Assembly (NCBI GenBank): GCA_022059125.1
Contig: JAEUWY010000012.1
Location: 2,108,001-2,172,000 of the forward strand
From: Corynespora cassiicola
Lineage: Eukaryota > Ascomycota > Dothideomycetes > Pleosporales > Corynesporascaceae
DNA: 64,000 nt
Reading direction: 5' to 3'
The notes beneath the pieces were generated by a model. The model was not told the DNA's origin. It saw only the letters and a program-made list of their open reading frames with translations, and ran no database searches. This document shows positions 11,824 through 22,189 of the stretch, in pieces. Every line of letters begins with the position of its first letter. Position 1 is the first letter of the stretch. A program made the position numbers and the translations under genes.

Positions 11824-13038
11824 ATTATTTGATGAAGAACTTGCTCGATACGCGCGACCCGAAGTTCGAGACTTTTTGGATTTATTTCATCACAAACTGC
11901 CACGAGAGCTCCGTAACATGGTGTACGAGCGTTTCACCGAGACACGGGTCAAACAGATTCGTTGTCCCAATAGCGGACGACACCGAAGGTATACCTGAGG
12001 AGGTTAAGGATCGGCTTGGAGGCTTATTCATCTTGGAACACAAAAGCCTTCCAAATCCTACCTATATGGGTATCCCACTTGCGCAAGAAATAGCCCAGTT
12101 TTTCTATTCGAAGAATAACTTTTTGTTCTTGCGGTTTCATACCGGGCGCGTGGAAGAATTCCGGACATTTCTCCAGTATCCGATGTACCCTCTCGACTTT
12201 CGGCCATTCGAACACATTCACAAGTTACAGATGAACTTTTTATATTGCAATATTTATTATGAATGCAGGTGAGCATATCAAACCTTCAAACTACTTTCCG
12301 GACTAACGCAGAGGAGCCAGTTGGATCTGTGTTTGAATCTTACAACGGGCCTATATTACTGGGTAAAAATCAGGTAACGTGCAATTGAGGAGGATATTGA
12401 TAAAAAAATAATCGGATGGGCCGCTGCAGCATCCCAAAATAAGCTAGATTAGAATACCCTGATAATTTTAGGCTTAATAACAAGAGGAATGTTGCTTTAA
12501 TATATCTGGTCGGGAACGGTGGCTAAAAACATCACTTATAGTGCATTTCTCTATACCTAAAAGATATTTGCAACGATGAGTTTTCTTCAATTCCACGGAG
12601 AAGATCCGGCAAAGCACGTACGATTTGATCCTGGCTGAGGCTAAAGATCTCCGTCACGCATACAGACAAGAAGATGAGGGACACGTACGGGATTGTGCAC
12701 TCTTGAGCTCAAGACTTAACGCTCGCACCCTACCCCACGGTTCCAGTAACGAGTTCCGTGGACTAGGCCAAGCCGACTTCTTTTCCCTTTCGGCAAAGAA
12801 ATGAGCGAATACCCATCTCTATTTACATCTGACGATTCATGACAACGTGCCAAGGGAGACGGCGGAAGGTTTTGTCGATAATCAGTTTGCAGATATCGAC
12901 TACGTGAAGATGAATAAGACGGTTGGCAACGCCAAGGCCAGGGCTACTGCCGCGCAGCGATGGGGCACAGACCAGACGTCCAAAAACTTTGGCGATGTTC
13001 ACATTGTTGACGTAGAAGGACCACTGTTCGAGCGATAA
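11824..13038 (+). pseudogene. LPREL-family pseudogene, copy B
   Basis: Homology to copies A and C runs through this segment in several frames. The acceptor at 11822-11823 is followed in the same phase as A by DEELARY and KLPRELRNMVYERF. The frame then changes between about 11945 and 11975, after which similarity continues (FRPFEHIHKLQ, ending about 12270). About 300 bases of unrelated A/T-rich sequence follow. A third block at about 12580-12804 (TYDLILAEA and ADFFSLSAKK) aligns with YDLIHAN and FFPLTAQE of copy C. A last block at about 12847-13038 (AAQRWGTDQTS) resembles the last exon of A. No start codon, a frameshift, in-frame stops and an insertion make it a pseudogene. Confidence 0.6.
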
Positions 13039-13902
13039 CGTGAACAGTAGTGAAATTGGCAATGCTGATACGCATGCACATATGCTTTCGAATTGACCGT
13101 CAATGAGGAGCAGCTTCTGGTATATCGACTAGGGAATTCAATACAATAGCAACAAATGCTCCTTGCCATTTTTATACAATGCTGCATTAGTGCCTTGTAG
13201 GACTTTTAGCGGAGCTGATCTTCACTTATTTGGCCATCATGTCATCAGGCCATGGCCATCGACCTCTCACTTTGATACTTCTTGTAAGGTCGACGAGTGT
13301 CCTCGGTGCACCGAAAGTTTATGCCTATAGACTCTGTTCTCTAATCCTCTATAAAGCATTCACGGAAGTAGTCGATCAAGCAGTTGTGGTAATAGGAACC
13401 GGAAAGGTGGAAAGTTTGCGGTCACTGCCTGCAACGTGTATCTCATCCCTGCCTGCGGCTCGATTGATTTTCGTTGGGCTCACTAACTTTCCATAAATAT
13501 TGCGACGTCGAACCTACTTGTACCTTGATATCATCAACCACAACAGTAAAACCGTCATCAGAGGCAAAAATACCACCAGATGGAAAATCATCATCAGATG
13601 CAAAATGTTAATCAGAAGCAAAACGCCATGGACACTTTAGCTAACATGGTTGAAATGGTAGACAGAGCGATCAGGGCACAAAAGTAGGCGTCAAAGTTTT
13701 CGAGTTGCAGAAACATCGCAACCCCGACGGCTTGTTGCCTGGCCTAACTGATGATGATAAAGAAATAAAAAAACGGAGAGGGGTGAGTTTACTCGTAGCA
13801 TACGTAGCACCTACATCACTAAGCCTCCTTCTAGTTCTATACATAATATACTCTTTGCTGTGAAATCAATAGAGGAAATCAAGGTATACATTCTTTCATA
13901 AC
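13039..13902. other. Intergenic with a short imperfect-repeat ORF (13580-13687)
   Basis: Most of this stretch is featureless. At 13580-13687 an ATG opens 35 codons that begin with Gln/Asn/His/Met-rich near-repeats of six residues (HHQMQN, NVNQKQ). The underlying DNA is about four imperfect copies of an 18-mer around 'atcagatgcaaaa'. A GTAGGC donor at 13684 would splice in the correct phase (2) to the acceptor at 13936-13937, so this could be the first exon of copy C. The intron would then be 254 nt, against 51 nt in copy A. Confidence 0.3.
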
Positions 13903-14682
13903 ATGTGTAGCGCCCATAACGCTAATTTTTTGTACAGCCTATTGGAAAGTATTGTTGCAACGATTTGTGCACCTATCGAGAACAGTTACTGGGATCTGAT
14001 TCACAAGAAACTGCCACGCGAACCCCAAGACCTAATGTACGAATATGTTGTGACACCTCCGGGTGATAAAACAGTAGCAGTCATGTTCCTGCCTCGGGGA
14101 AGGCCGTATATGCGCTACAAAGAATATAGCCAGGTCACGACACCGAGATTACTTATGCATCCTAGTCGCGTCGGCGATGAGATTGTGCAGAATGTGGCAA
14201 GAGTTTACTACCGCACCAGCCACTTTGTCGTCGTTGATGCATTGGAAGATCCCGGAAATCCCCTCGAGCGCATTCTTGTCGACCCTCCCTACTCGCTTAA
14301 TATTCGGCCGTACGAGCACATCCGTGAGATCACGATAAATATTGAATTCGACCGTGTTTCTACTGATAAAAATCTACTCTCGAAACCTTATCACAGGCTC
14401 AAACAACTCGACCGCATCCCTAATAAGGACCGTCTACACTTGCATCTCCATTTGAACACCCAATTCACCGACAACAATGCGTGTGAGTATTCGTTCTTTA
14501 GCATTTTGGAGGCAGTCAGATATCCTCTATATGATCTGATCCATGCAAATTGCAATGTCTCATTCACGCATTGCAACGGCCTCGAATCCGCATACATAAG
14601 GGACCAGGAACGCTATCTCATTTCATCCAAAAACGGCCCACAGAATGGCGCAAACTTCTTTCCTCTGACAGCGCAAGAATGA
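13903..14682 (+). CDS. LPREL-family protein, copy C (probably truncated)
   Basis: The open frame of 259 aa shares with copy A the blocks KKLPREPQDLMYEY, IRPYEHIRE, SFFSILEAVRYPLYDLIHA and FFPLTAQE. The ATG at 13903 lies where copy A has its first intron, and the acceptor of that intron (13936-13937) is conserved here in the same phase. The native start is therefore uncertain: either this ATG, or an upstream exon at 13580-13683, which would give 282 aa. The stop TGA at 14680-14682 falls where A has a Trp codon, nine bases before a conserved donor. The product therefore lacks the last exon. Function unknown; it may be a young pseudogene. Confidence 0.5.
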   Translation: MCSAHNANFLYSLLESIVATICAPIENSYWDLIHKKLPREPQDLMYEYVVTPPGDKTVAVMFLPRGRPYMRYKEYSQVTTPRLLMHPSRVGDEIVQNVARVYYRTSHFVVVDALEDPGNPLERILVDPPYSLNIRPYEHIREITINIEFDRVSTDKNLLSKPYHRLKQLDRIPNKDRLHLHLHLNTQFTDNNACEYSFFSILEAVRYPLYDLIHANCNVSFTHCNGLESAYIRDQERYLISSKNGPQNGANFFPLTAQE

Positions 14683-14810
14683 CAGCATGTGAGTATCTTG
14701 GGGTATTCTCAGTTAAACCACAATATAATATGGAATCTTAGGAGAAGGCGCAAAAGTCAATAAGTGATCGTTGGCCAATGGCTGAGAGCTTTTTCCGCCA
14801 CTATTGGTGA
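14683..14810 (+). pseudogene. Stranded last intron and exon of copy C
   Basis: After the TGA come CAG CAT, then a good GTGAGT donor (14689), an intron ending CTTAG at 14741, and 22 open codons starting GAG AAG, as in copy A, with a stop at 14808-14810. The splice signals and phase match copy A, so this is the former 3' end of copy C, cut off by the nonsense codon at 14680. Confidence 0.5.
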
Positions 14811-15572
14811 TGGGAAAGATCGCCCCGCGCATTGACCACTCAGAGATGGTGGGTACAAGACGGTTTCGTAGGGTTCTCTAGACCCTTGACGATTGGGGGA
14901 TAGAGTAGCGATGAAGATTACTGGTGATAATCATACTGATTTCCATGATCAAGATCAATACGACCATCATGACGAGCACCAACGATATGGAGAGCACCGT
15001 GTTTGAAGAGTTACCGCTGGAGCTTTCGATTGATGACTTGCTATACCAGTTTTGCGCTGAAAAGAGGCCTATACGAAGAAAAAAAAAGTACTTTCGTTAA
15101 CCATCAAATTGCAATATGTGAATATCAACTGGTCATGACGGCAAAGACAACGAAGTATAGTTCGTGACTTGAAATTCCAAGGAGCATAAAAGACGCCCTT
15201 TAAAATTTACAACACGACTGTCGTGAAAGCAAGCTAGTATGTATAAATATGCAGCAGATAGTCGAAGCTACCAATTCTTGCTAACCTACGCAGATTGTTG
15301 TAAACACGAGTAAACATGAGCTTGAAGCAAAACTGAATAATATTTGAAGGAGGCAGAGCTCCAAAGTCAGCCGTAATGAAGTAATCCTTGGAGACCAATC
15401 TCAGCGGGATGATTGGAGAGCGGTGGATGCCTTATCCAGCTGGTGTGAGTCATTCTCGCTCATCGTCTTCGCTAGTCAGATCTTGAACCAAAGAAACACC
15501 CACATTTTCTAGTGACCTAGAAATGTGAATGTATTTCCGGCACTGGAGGTTGTTAGTATCAAAAATACCACC
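14811..15572. other. Intergenic, upstream of the F-box gene
   Basis: No supported gene. The region is moderately A/T-rich and its ORFs are short. The in-frame GTG at 15525 was not used as a start because ATG 15573 has a stronger context (ACCACCATGG). Confidence 0.4.
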
Positions 15573-17048
15573 ATGGAAACTTTGGTTCCGCTTGGCCATC
15601 CTCGTTCCCCTGGCGACACTGCTCTACCCGAAACCCTCTTGTCCCCCGCCAGACCACGTCCCGGCCTGACCTCATTGCCTGAAGAGCTCCTTGAGAATGT
15701 ATTAAAAGATCTTGTACCTGTTCAGTACGATACATCTTCCGCTAGGGCACTCCGTAGCCTTTGTTTGACAAGCCGACTGTTCCGCCGCCTGTCGACACCT
15801 TACCTTTACACGTGGATCGATATCGGATCCGCGGTACCCGAATCTTTTTTCCAATCCTTAACATACAACCCGGATCTTTCTGGCTACATCAAACATGTCT
15901 ATTGCAACACTGAAAATATAAGAAACGCACCAAAGGATACGTCCCTGGGGCTGACACAGCAGCTGCGCGAAAAGTTCATTGGGTTAAATCTCAACCTCCC
16001 TGACTCCTATGTCAATGAATTGTTCAACAGCACTCTCCTCTGGCACTTTACAGCGCTCTTTATTTTGGCTCCAAATCTAGAGACGTGTCATTACAGAGCA
16101 CCAGGCTGGAAAAACTCTCGCGCTTCGATATTCCAGTTGCTGACCGCTCCTCCGTCACGACGACCCGACGGCTTACTGGGCATATCCGAGGATGGCTTCA
16201 GACAACTACATACCATTCGTATCGATACAGGATCGTCCTTGAATTTCAACCACGTGGCCAGGCTCTTGGGTCACACATCCCTACGCACACTGGAAATAAG
16301 GGAAGCGGCCACACACGAATGGGCGGCTATGCAGGATGGCGAATTTGCAAGCCTGCTGCCGCCACACCGCTCTTCTTTTGTCGAAAATCTCTATCTTCCA
16401 AATTGTGGTATGAGCTCGGAAGATATAGCCGCCGTACTGAGCCGGTTAAAACACCTTCGAAGATTCTCCTTTAGATACAACAATCCGTACCGCTTTATTA
16501 GCGACCAGACAGAGTTGCATTGGCCGACTATAGCGGCGGCTTTGCTGGAACATGGAGATTCACTGGAAGCCATCCGACTGTACGACTATGAGCTCAGGCA
16601 TGGTGTTGGATACCTCGGGAGCCTGAAGGACTTGGGCGGCCTGCGTTACCTCTCAGTGCCCATCACATCCATCGAGCCGAATGGAGCATCGGACATGGCC
16701 TATGCGAATTTGGTGGATACGGTTCCGTCCGGGATAGAGTATCTGTGCATCCATCGCATCAGACACACGCCAGAATCGATAGGCTACTTTGAACAAAGTC
16801 TTGAGACACTGGCTGACGACGGATTCTACCTCTTTCCAAGCTTAAGACATGTACACACCAATGACATGTATCAACCTTCCGAGTCTGTCGTAGAGCTGTA
16901 CAATTGCCATGGCAAGCAGCTGTCCAGCCACTCCCCGAAGTCGACATGTGGAAAGGGAGATATTGATAGGGAGCAGCCCAGTCCCACATATTTTCATAAA
17001 ATTTCGCAGCAGTTTTTCTTCAGTACACGTTGCTGCTCAGAAGATTAA
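15573..17048 (+). CDS. F-box protein
   Basis: Single-exon gene of 491 aa. Residues about 32-75 form an F-box: LTSLPEELLENVL, then ALRSLCLTSRLFRRLSTPYLY. The rest contains leucine-spaced segments (for example LRTLEIRE, LKHLRRFSF and GLRYLSVP) that suggest degenerate leucine-rich repeats for substrate recognition. F-box proteins are adaptors of SCF ubiquitin ligases through Skp1; the target is unknown. It follows the LPREL family and may belong to the same accessory island. An unusual C-terminus (about residues 455-491) lacks repeats. Confidence 0.75.
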   Translation: METLVPLGHPRSPGDTALPETLLSPARPRPGLTSLPEELLENVLKDLVPVQYDTSSARALRSLCLTSRLFRRLSTPYLYTWIDIGSAVPESFFQSLTYNPDLSGYIKHVYCNTENIRNAPKDTSLGLTQQLREKFIGLNLNLPDSYVNELFNSTLLWHFTALFILAPNLETCHYRAPGWKNSRASIFQLLTAPPSRRPDGLLGISEDGFRQLHTIRIDTGSSLNFNHVARLLGHTSLRTLEIREAATHEWAAMQDGEFASLLPPHRSSFVENLYLPNCGMSSEDIAAVLSRLKHLRRFSFRYNNPYRFISDQTELHWPTIAAALLEHGDSLEAIRLYDYELRHGVGYLGSLKDLGGLRYLSVPITSIEPNGASDMAYANLVDTVPSGIEYLCIHRIRHTPESIGYFEQSLETLADDGFYLFPSLRHVHTNDMYQPSESVVELYNCHGKQLSSHSPKSTCGKGDIDREQPSPTYFHKISQQFFFSTRCCSED

Positions 17049-17403
17049 GATGGACAATGGGGAACAAAGCAAAGCCACCGAGGTGTAGTTTCCAAGCATT
17101 ACTTTATCCTTCTGCGTACGTATGTGTGTACATATGCCATCGCACGCACCAAAAAACCCCCCCAATTCCCAAACGCGTAATTTTATGCACCTCCCCCCTT
17201 CGCAACCCAACACCCACGCCCAAAAAAAACCCATTTCCCATCACGCACCCAACTCCCCCCAGCAAAGTGCAAAAACAAACCAAAAAAATAGAGTCCCAAT
17301 GCGCGACACACACACAAAGGCGCTTCGGACTTCCCCCAAAGGGAACCCCCTTCCCCACCCCAAACAGGCAACCCGAGCCCCCGCACCCCCAATCCAGCAC
17401 TGG

Positions 17404-17431
17404 CCCGCGCCCGCGCCCGCGCCCGCGCCCG
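17404..17431. repeat. (CGCGCC)n microsatellite
   Basis: About four to five tandem copies of a GC hexamer directly visible in the sequence. Confidence 0.8.
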
Positions 17432-17651
17432 GGGGGCCCGCGCGTTCGCGGATGGATGCTGCAACGAGAAACCCCCACCTCCCCTCTCCCCGCTCACCAA
17501 CAAATGCAAATCCGGACCCGTCGTCACCCCACCCGCCCGCCGGTGCAGTGTCTAGAACGCCGACGTTTCCGCTGTGGCGGCCCAAGGGGGGGCGAAATTG
17601 GGGGTTACGCGTGCGGTGCGGTGTAGGAGGAAGGGGATAGCTCTAGCTAGT

Positions 17652-17684
17652 GGGAGGGAGGGAGGGAGGGAGGGAGGGAGGGAG
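17652..17684. repeat. (GGGA)n microsatellite
   Basis: About eight tandem GGGA units. G-runs this regular could form a G-quadruplex on the + strand (inference). Confidence 0.85.
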
Positions 17685-18014
17685 ACGAGACGGAAGGTGG
17701 AAGGCGGGAAAAGGGTCTGGTGAGGCGACGGGTGATTGTACGCGGCGGCGGCGAAGAAGACGGCGGTGGTTTGGCATGACATTGGCATGGCGCGTGGCCT
17801 ATCCATCCATGGCCGATTCGACGGGCGGAGGTGTCGTGTTTGCCCGCACGCGCTCGGGCTGGGCGAAGGAGGGGAGCTTGTAGCTAGCGGGGAGGGTTGA
17901 CCATCCCATTCACCCAACAGAGCCCACCCCTAGCCCTCCCTCCCTGGAAATGCCTGGAACTGCCGTTGAGCACCGCAGCGCAGGCGCATCGTGTGGTGTC
18001 GTGACGGGAAAAGT

Positions 18015-18051
18015 TGACTGACTGACTGACTGACGGACTGACGGACTGACT
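18015..18051. repeat. (TGAC)n microsatellite with GACGGACT variants
   Basis: Roughly nine tandem TGAC-type units, some changed to GGAC. Confidence 0.8.
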
Positions 18052-18246
18052 GGTGTTTAATTGCATTTTGCCATTGGCATTACCTCGTGTACCCTCCGCC
18101 CGTTTGTTTTTTAGGCGGAGGGCTCCCCCTCTTCTTCCCCTTCCCCTCTCTCCCTTCATCCCGTCTCCTCCTCCTCCCACCTCTCGTTGTTAATTTGTCT
18201 AATTCGTTTTCGGGGCTTGCGAGCTTGTTGTCTTTTTCGTGATACC

Positions 18247-18297
18247 CTACTGCTACTGCTACTACTACTACTACCACCACCACCACCACCACCACTG
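18247..18297. repeat. Compound trinucleotide repeat (CTG/CTA, then CAC)
   Basis: CTACTG and CTA units pass into a CAC run, ending 39 bases before the ATG of the kinase gene, so it probably lies in the 5' UTR. Confidence 0.8.
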
Positions 18298-18335
18298 CCA
18301 ACACTACTGCTGGTCAATTGAGCGTGCGGCGCAAA

Positions 18336-20690
18336 ATGTCAGGTACGTGCAAAGTAAGCCGTTGTTGCTGTTGCTCCTGGTCATTGGAGGATCACGGGCG
18401 GGCGGATAGTCGGCTGATGTGACACCACGGCCATTCCCAGCCTTGCGGAGAAGCTCCCTCGTCGGAGCGACCACCAGGGGAGGGAGCAATTGCAACAAGA
18501 GTGCTCGGAACAAAAGGGCAATGTCGGCTGACTGAATCTCGATTGGGCGCGCAACAGCGAAGCACTTCATCCACGACCCTACACACCTGGTCAACACGGC
18601 CTTGCTGTCCATCCCCCACACCAACCCCTCGGTACAATGTGATATCGACAACAAGATCAGTACGTAAACATTCCCATGCTTCTCCACACGTTCCTTGGTC
18701 GCCTTGACAGGTCCCCACACCTGCAAGACTAGATGCGCGTCTCCATGGCGCAGTTCCCCATCTAGCTGCCCAACATTCGCCTTCGCATTCAAACATCTCC
18801 ACTTCTCCCACCCAGCCGATCCAATCCCATCCCATCCAATCCAATCCAATCCAAACTAACACCCCCCACCCAGTCTACCTCAAAACCCCCAGCCGCCAAG
18901 TCTCCATCCTCTCGGGCGGCGGCTCCGGCCATGAACCCTCCTTCTCCTCCTTTGTCGGCCCGGGCCTGCTCTCGGGCGCCGTGGCGGGCACAATCTTCGC
19001 CTCGCCGAGCGCAGAGCAGGTGCGCCGCGCCATCCTGCACCGCGTCCCCAAGCGCGACGGCGTGCTCGTCATCGTCATGAACTACACGGGCGACGTGCTC
19101 AACTTCGGCATGGCCGTCGAGAAGGCGCGCGCCAGCGGCATCCAGACCGACATGGTCGTTGTCGGGGATGATACGGGTGTGGGCAGGGCGAAGGGGGGGA
19201 AGGTGGGGAGGAGAGGGATTGCGGGGACGGTGTTGGTGCTCAAGATTGCGGGTGCGCTGGCGGCGAAGGGGTATGTGCATCTTTTTTTTTTTGGCTTGCC
19301 GGTGTGCATTGCGACGGCGGTAGCTGACAAGTTGAAAAAAGGGCGAGCCTGAAGGACGTGAGCAGAATCGCGCAGCTGACGGCCGACAACTTGGTCTCTA
19401 TCGGATCTTCGTTATCCCACGTACACGTGCCTGGCCGGGGCATCACCGAGGACGAGCTCAAGGAGGGCGAGGTCGAAATCGGTATGGGCATTCACAATGA
19501 GGATGGCTCTGAGCGCAGGACCACAGACCTCCCCGGACTTGTCAAGACCATGCTCTCCCACTCCCTGGACACCGCGGACAAGGACCGGAACTTCCAGTCG
19601 ATCAACGAAAAGGATGAGGTTGTGCTCCTGATTAACAACCTGGGCGGTGTTAGCGTTCTCGAGCTCGGTGGCATCACCAACGAAGTCGTCGAGCAGCTGA
19701 CAAGAGACTACAACATCAAGCCTGTCAGGATATTAGCGGGCACCTACATGACTTCCTTGAACGGCCTGGGCTTCAGCATCACCCTGCTCAAGCTCACAGA
19801 CACGGGCCTCGGAGCGGGCGCATCCATGCTGGATTTGCTCGATGCCCCCGCTGAAGCCGGTGGATGGACAGCGCCCATCTCCCGAGAGACATGGCAGAAG
19901 CAAGGACAGTCGATTGAGCAGGAAGAAGCCGTCGCTGAGGACGGAATCCAGTCGAGTAACCTGCGCGGTAAGTTCTTTTGTGCATCACCTGGCTTTCACT
20001 TGCTGACTGCAATTAGTCGACTCCGAGACCGCAACATCGGCCTTGACCTTTGCTCTGAAGAAACTCATCGCCGCCGAGCCCGACGTCACCAGATACGACA
20101 CCATTGTAGGAGACGGTGACTGCGGTATTGGCCTCAAGCGAGGCGCAGAAGGTATGTTTTTCGACCTTGTCCAAGAAACAACAAAATACTGACAAACGGC
20201 AGCAATCTTGAGCATGCTGGAGACGGCAGAGAAGACTGACGATGCTCTGATTTTCCTGGAAAATATTATACAAGTTGTCGAGCTGGCCATGGACGGAACT
20301 TCCGGCGCCATCTACGCCATCTTCTTGAATGCCCTTGCCCACGGGCTCCGCCAGAATTCACCATCCACACCCCAACCCATAACCCCCGACATTTGGGCCA
20401 AAGCTCTAGATTCAGCTCTTCGTGCCCTCGGCAAATATACCCCAGCGAAACCCGGAGACCGAACGCTGATGGATGCTCTCTATCCATTTGTCGAACAACT
20501 AACCAAGTCTGGAAGCATCGATTCGGCGGCGGGAGCGGCGAAGAAGGGCGCTGAAGGTACGCAGGGTATGAAAGCGAGCTTGGGGCGAACAGTGTACGTT
20601 GGAGGCGAGGGATGGCAGGGGGTACCCGATCCGGGAGCGCACGGTCTCGCCGAATTACTGTTGGGCTTGAGCGAAGGGTTGAAGAAGTAA
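18336..20690 (+). CDS. dak: Dihydroxyacetone (glycerone) kinase
   Basis: Exons 18336-18342, 18558-18659, 18874-19270, 19342-19967, 20017-20151 and 20203-20690 give 584 aa, the usual length for eukaryotic DAK. The first exon is only 7 nt (ATG TCA G). The next gives KHFIHDPTHLV, the conserved N-terminus. The DhaK domain includes the glycine-rich GGGSGHEPS and MGIHNEDG, whose H220 is the expected covalent dihydroxyacetone-binding His. The C-terminal DhaL domain begins around GDGDCGIGLKRGAE, with the acidic residues that bind Mg-ATP. The enzyme phosphorylates dihydroxyacetone with ATP for glycerol and methanol-type carbon use and for detoxification in the cytosol. Introns 1 and 2 are unusually long (over 200 nt) for this window. 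Confidence 0.93.
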
Positions 20691-20805
20691 AGACATTGGT
20701 TGAATTGGTATCGTGGTTTCGCGACCGTCATGTAAATTTTAGTCCGTTAACTCCTGTCATAATCCCGATTCATTGCATTAGCCAGTCCAGAATGGAATGA
20801 CCCGT

Positions 20806-21477
20806 CTAGCTTAGCAACACCAAGATAACCGAGTCACCACGCAAGAACCTGGCTCTGGGTTAGCCCCAAACTATCTAGAAGAAGACAACGATAAAAAGGA
20901 AATGCAGAATATACATACATCTTTGAGATGAACCGATCCTTGTTGACCTTGCGGCCAAGCTGTCCATTTGCCAAGCGGGGCGTCTCCGTCCACATCTCCT
21001 TTGCGTTCTCCAAGACCATGTTACAGTGCCTGTCGAATGCCTTGACGCGAGCGAGCAACTTGCGGTTGTTGCGGCACGAGATCAAGACTTGAGTGCGCGT
21101 GCGGACAGCCGTCTGAAGGATGGAAAGCGGGCCAGTGGTGAGCTCATGCTCCTCGACCTGCGCGATTTCGTACTCGCTGTCGGGATGTTAGCGCACGCGA
21201 TTGAATAAAGCGAGACCAGCCCTTGGAGCTGCTTTCAACGATGCGCAGCAGGACGAGACGGCGCGTGATCATCAAGAACTACACTGCTGCCTAAATGATT
21301 TCTGCAAATGTGGCGAGCAGTCTCCAAGGGCTGTTCACGTAGAGGAGTGATAGAAAACCGGGGGATACGCACGTCAAGTCCGAGCGGGGCTTGGCCATGA
21401 GCTCTCTATATAAAGGTCAGTCGTCTGCATGATGAGCGCATGAAGCTTTACACATACTGGATCTTGGGATCAGCCAT
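20806..21477 (-). CDS. smd2: Small nuclear ribonucleoprotein SmD2
   Basis: Four exons on the minus strand: 21458-21477, 21373-21405, 20919-21176 and 20806-20848, giving 117 aa (human SmD2 is 118). Sm1 and Sm2 motifs are clear: [23 protein letters not shown], given here as residues [14 protein letters not shown], then NKDRFISKM joined across the last intron to [11 protein letters not shown]. All four junctions agree in phase. SmD2 pairs with SmD1 in the heptameric Sm ring on U1, U2, U4 and U5 snRNAs and is essential for splicing. It is transcribed away from the Ams2/SPT21-like gene from a shared upstream region. Confidence 0.93.
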
Positions 21478-22189
21478 GACGATGGTTGCTTTGACAGATA
21501 TCTAAGAGCTGTGGGCGGCGTGGTTGCTTCAACTATCTTGTCAGCTTTCTGTTGGCCGTGGAGCTGCCTGGATTTTCGAAATTCGATACGACGGCGCGCG
21601 CTAAAAGGGAAGTAGTGCCGGAAAGAGGAGGCACAGGCCAGGCGAAAGAGTCTTACTTTTGATCTGAGCGCAGGATACCACAGCAACGGACGCGGGTCGA
21701 AGGTTTCGGCGGAGGAGACGGCAGAAGTTAGAAGACGTGAAGTGAGGGAGCTTGCCTAAAAGCGCGCTAGGCTGCACGTTTTGCCGGCACCGGCCCAATC
21801 AGACGCGCGCCAGGGTTGCGTCACGCCCGCTTATGTAATTCCCGCGTACTAGCCGCATTGCCCAAGCTCGAGCGTCTTCACTCCACCATCGTCGCGATCG
21901 TAGTCGCCGACGACACGCTTCTTTTCTTTTTGTCGCGTCCGGGCCGCCTTTCTGGTGTCTCAAGGGCCTCTGAACGAGATTTCGCCGCGTTCCCGGTTTT
22001 CAATTGCTCTTACACGTCGGTTTTGTCGTTTTCCACTCGTGTCTTAAAACGCGTCCGCGATGGTCACTCGCCAGCCACCATCGCGATAGGAGGACACCAC
22101 ACTGACCACCCTCCCTTTATAACCTACACCTCCGCCCTCTTCCCACCCAACACGGTCTGCCCTTCCCTTGGCAAAAACTTTGGGCAGCC
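21478..22189. promoter_or_regulatory. Bidirectional promoter region smd2 / Ams2-SPT21-like gene
   Basis: About 710 bases lie between the two divergent start codons. A CCAAT box sits at 21795-21799, followed by several CpG-rich elements (GACGCGCGCC). No separate gene is supported; the open frame running through it from 21816 comes from the downstream exon 3 frame and is not used. Confidence 0.5.
22049..22054. promoter_or_regulatory. MluI cell-cycle box (ACGCGT) upstream of the Ams2/SPT21-like gene
   Basis: A perfect palindromic ACGCGT lies 136 bases before the ATG at 22190. ACGCGT is the MBF binding core that drives G1/S genes in yeasts. The role here is inferred from position and the gene's expected S-phase function. 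Confidence 0.35.

Larger units (their letters stand above)
17049..18335. other. Intergenic: low-complexity promoter region of dihydroxyacetone kinase
   Basis: No supported gene. The sequence is strongly strand-asymmetric (C-rich from about 17150 to 17550) and carries several simple repeats listed separately. The long frames on both strands here come from the biased composition. Confidence 0.5.

Noticed and set aside
12624..12638. TTTGATCCTGGCTGAGG, resembling the 5' end of bacterial 16S rRNA
   Set aside because: Only about 13 bases match, with no continuing rRNA similarity. The stretch falls inside the LPREL pseudogene (copy B) in a frame that aligns with the family.
17122..17640. Overlapping 110 to 200-codon frames on both strands
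   Set aside because: All are low-complexity readings of C-rich DNA without a domain or a consistent codon pattern.
21816..22189. Upstream extension of the Ams2/SPT21-like frame
   Set aside because: The frame belongs to exon 3 and crosses the two 5' introns by chance; ATG 22190 with the two introns restores the conserved N-terminal domain.
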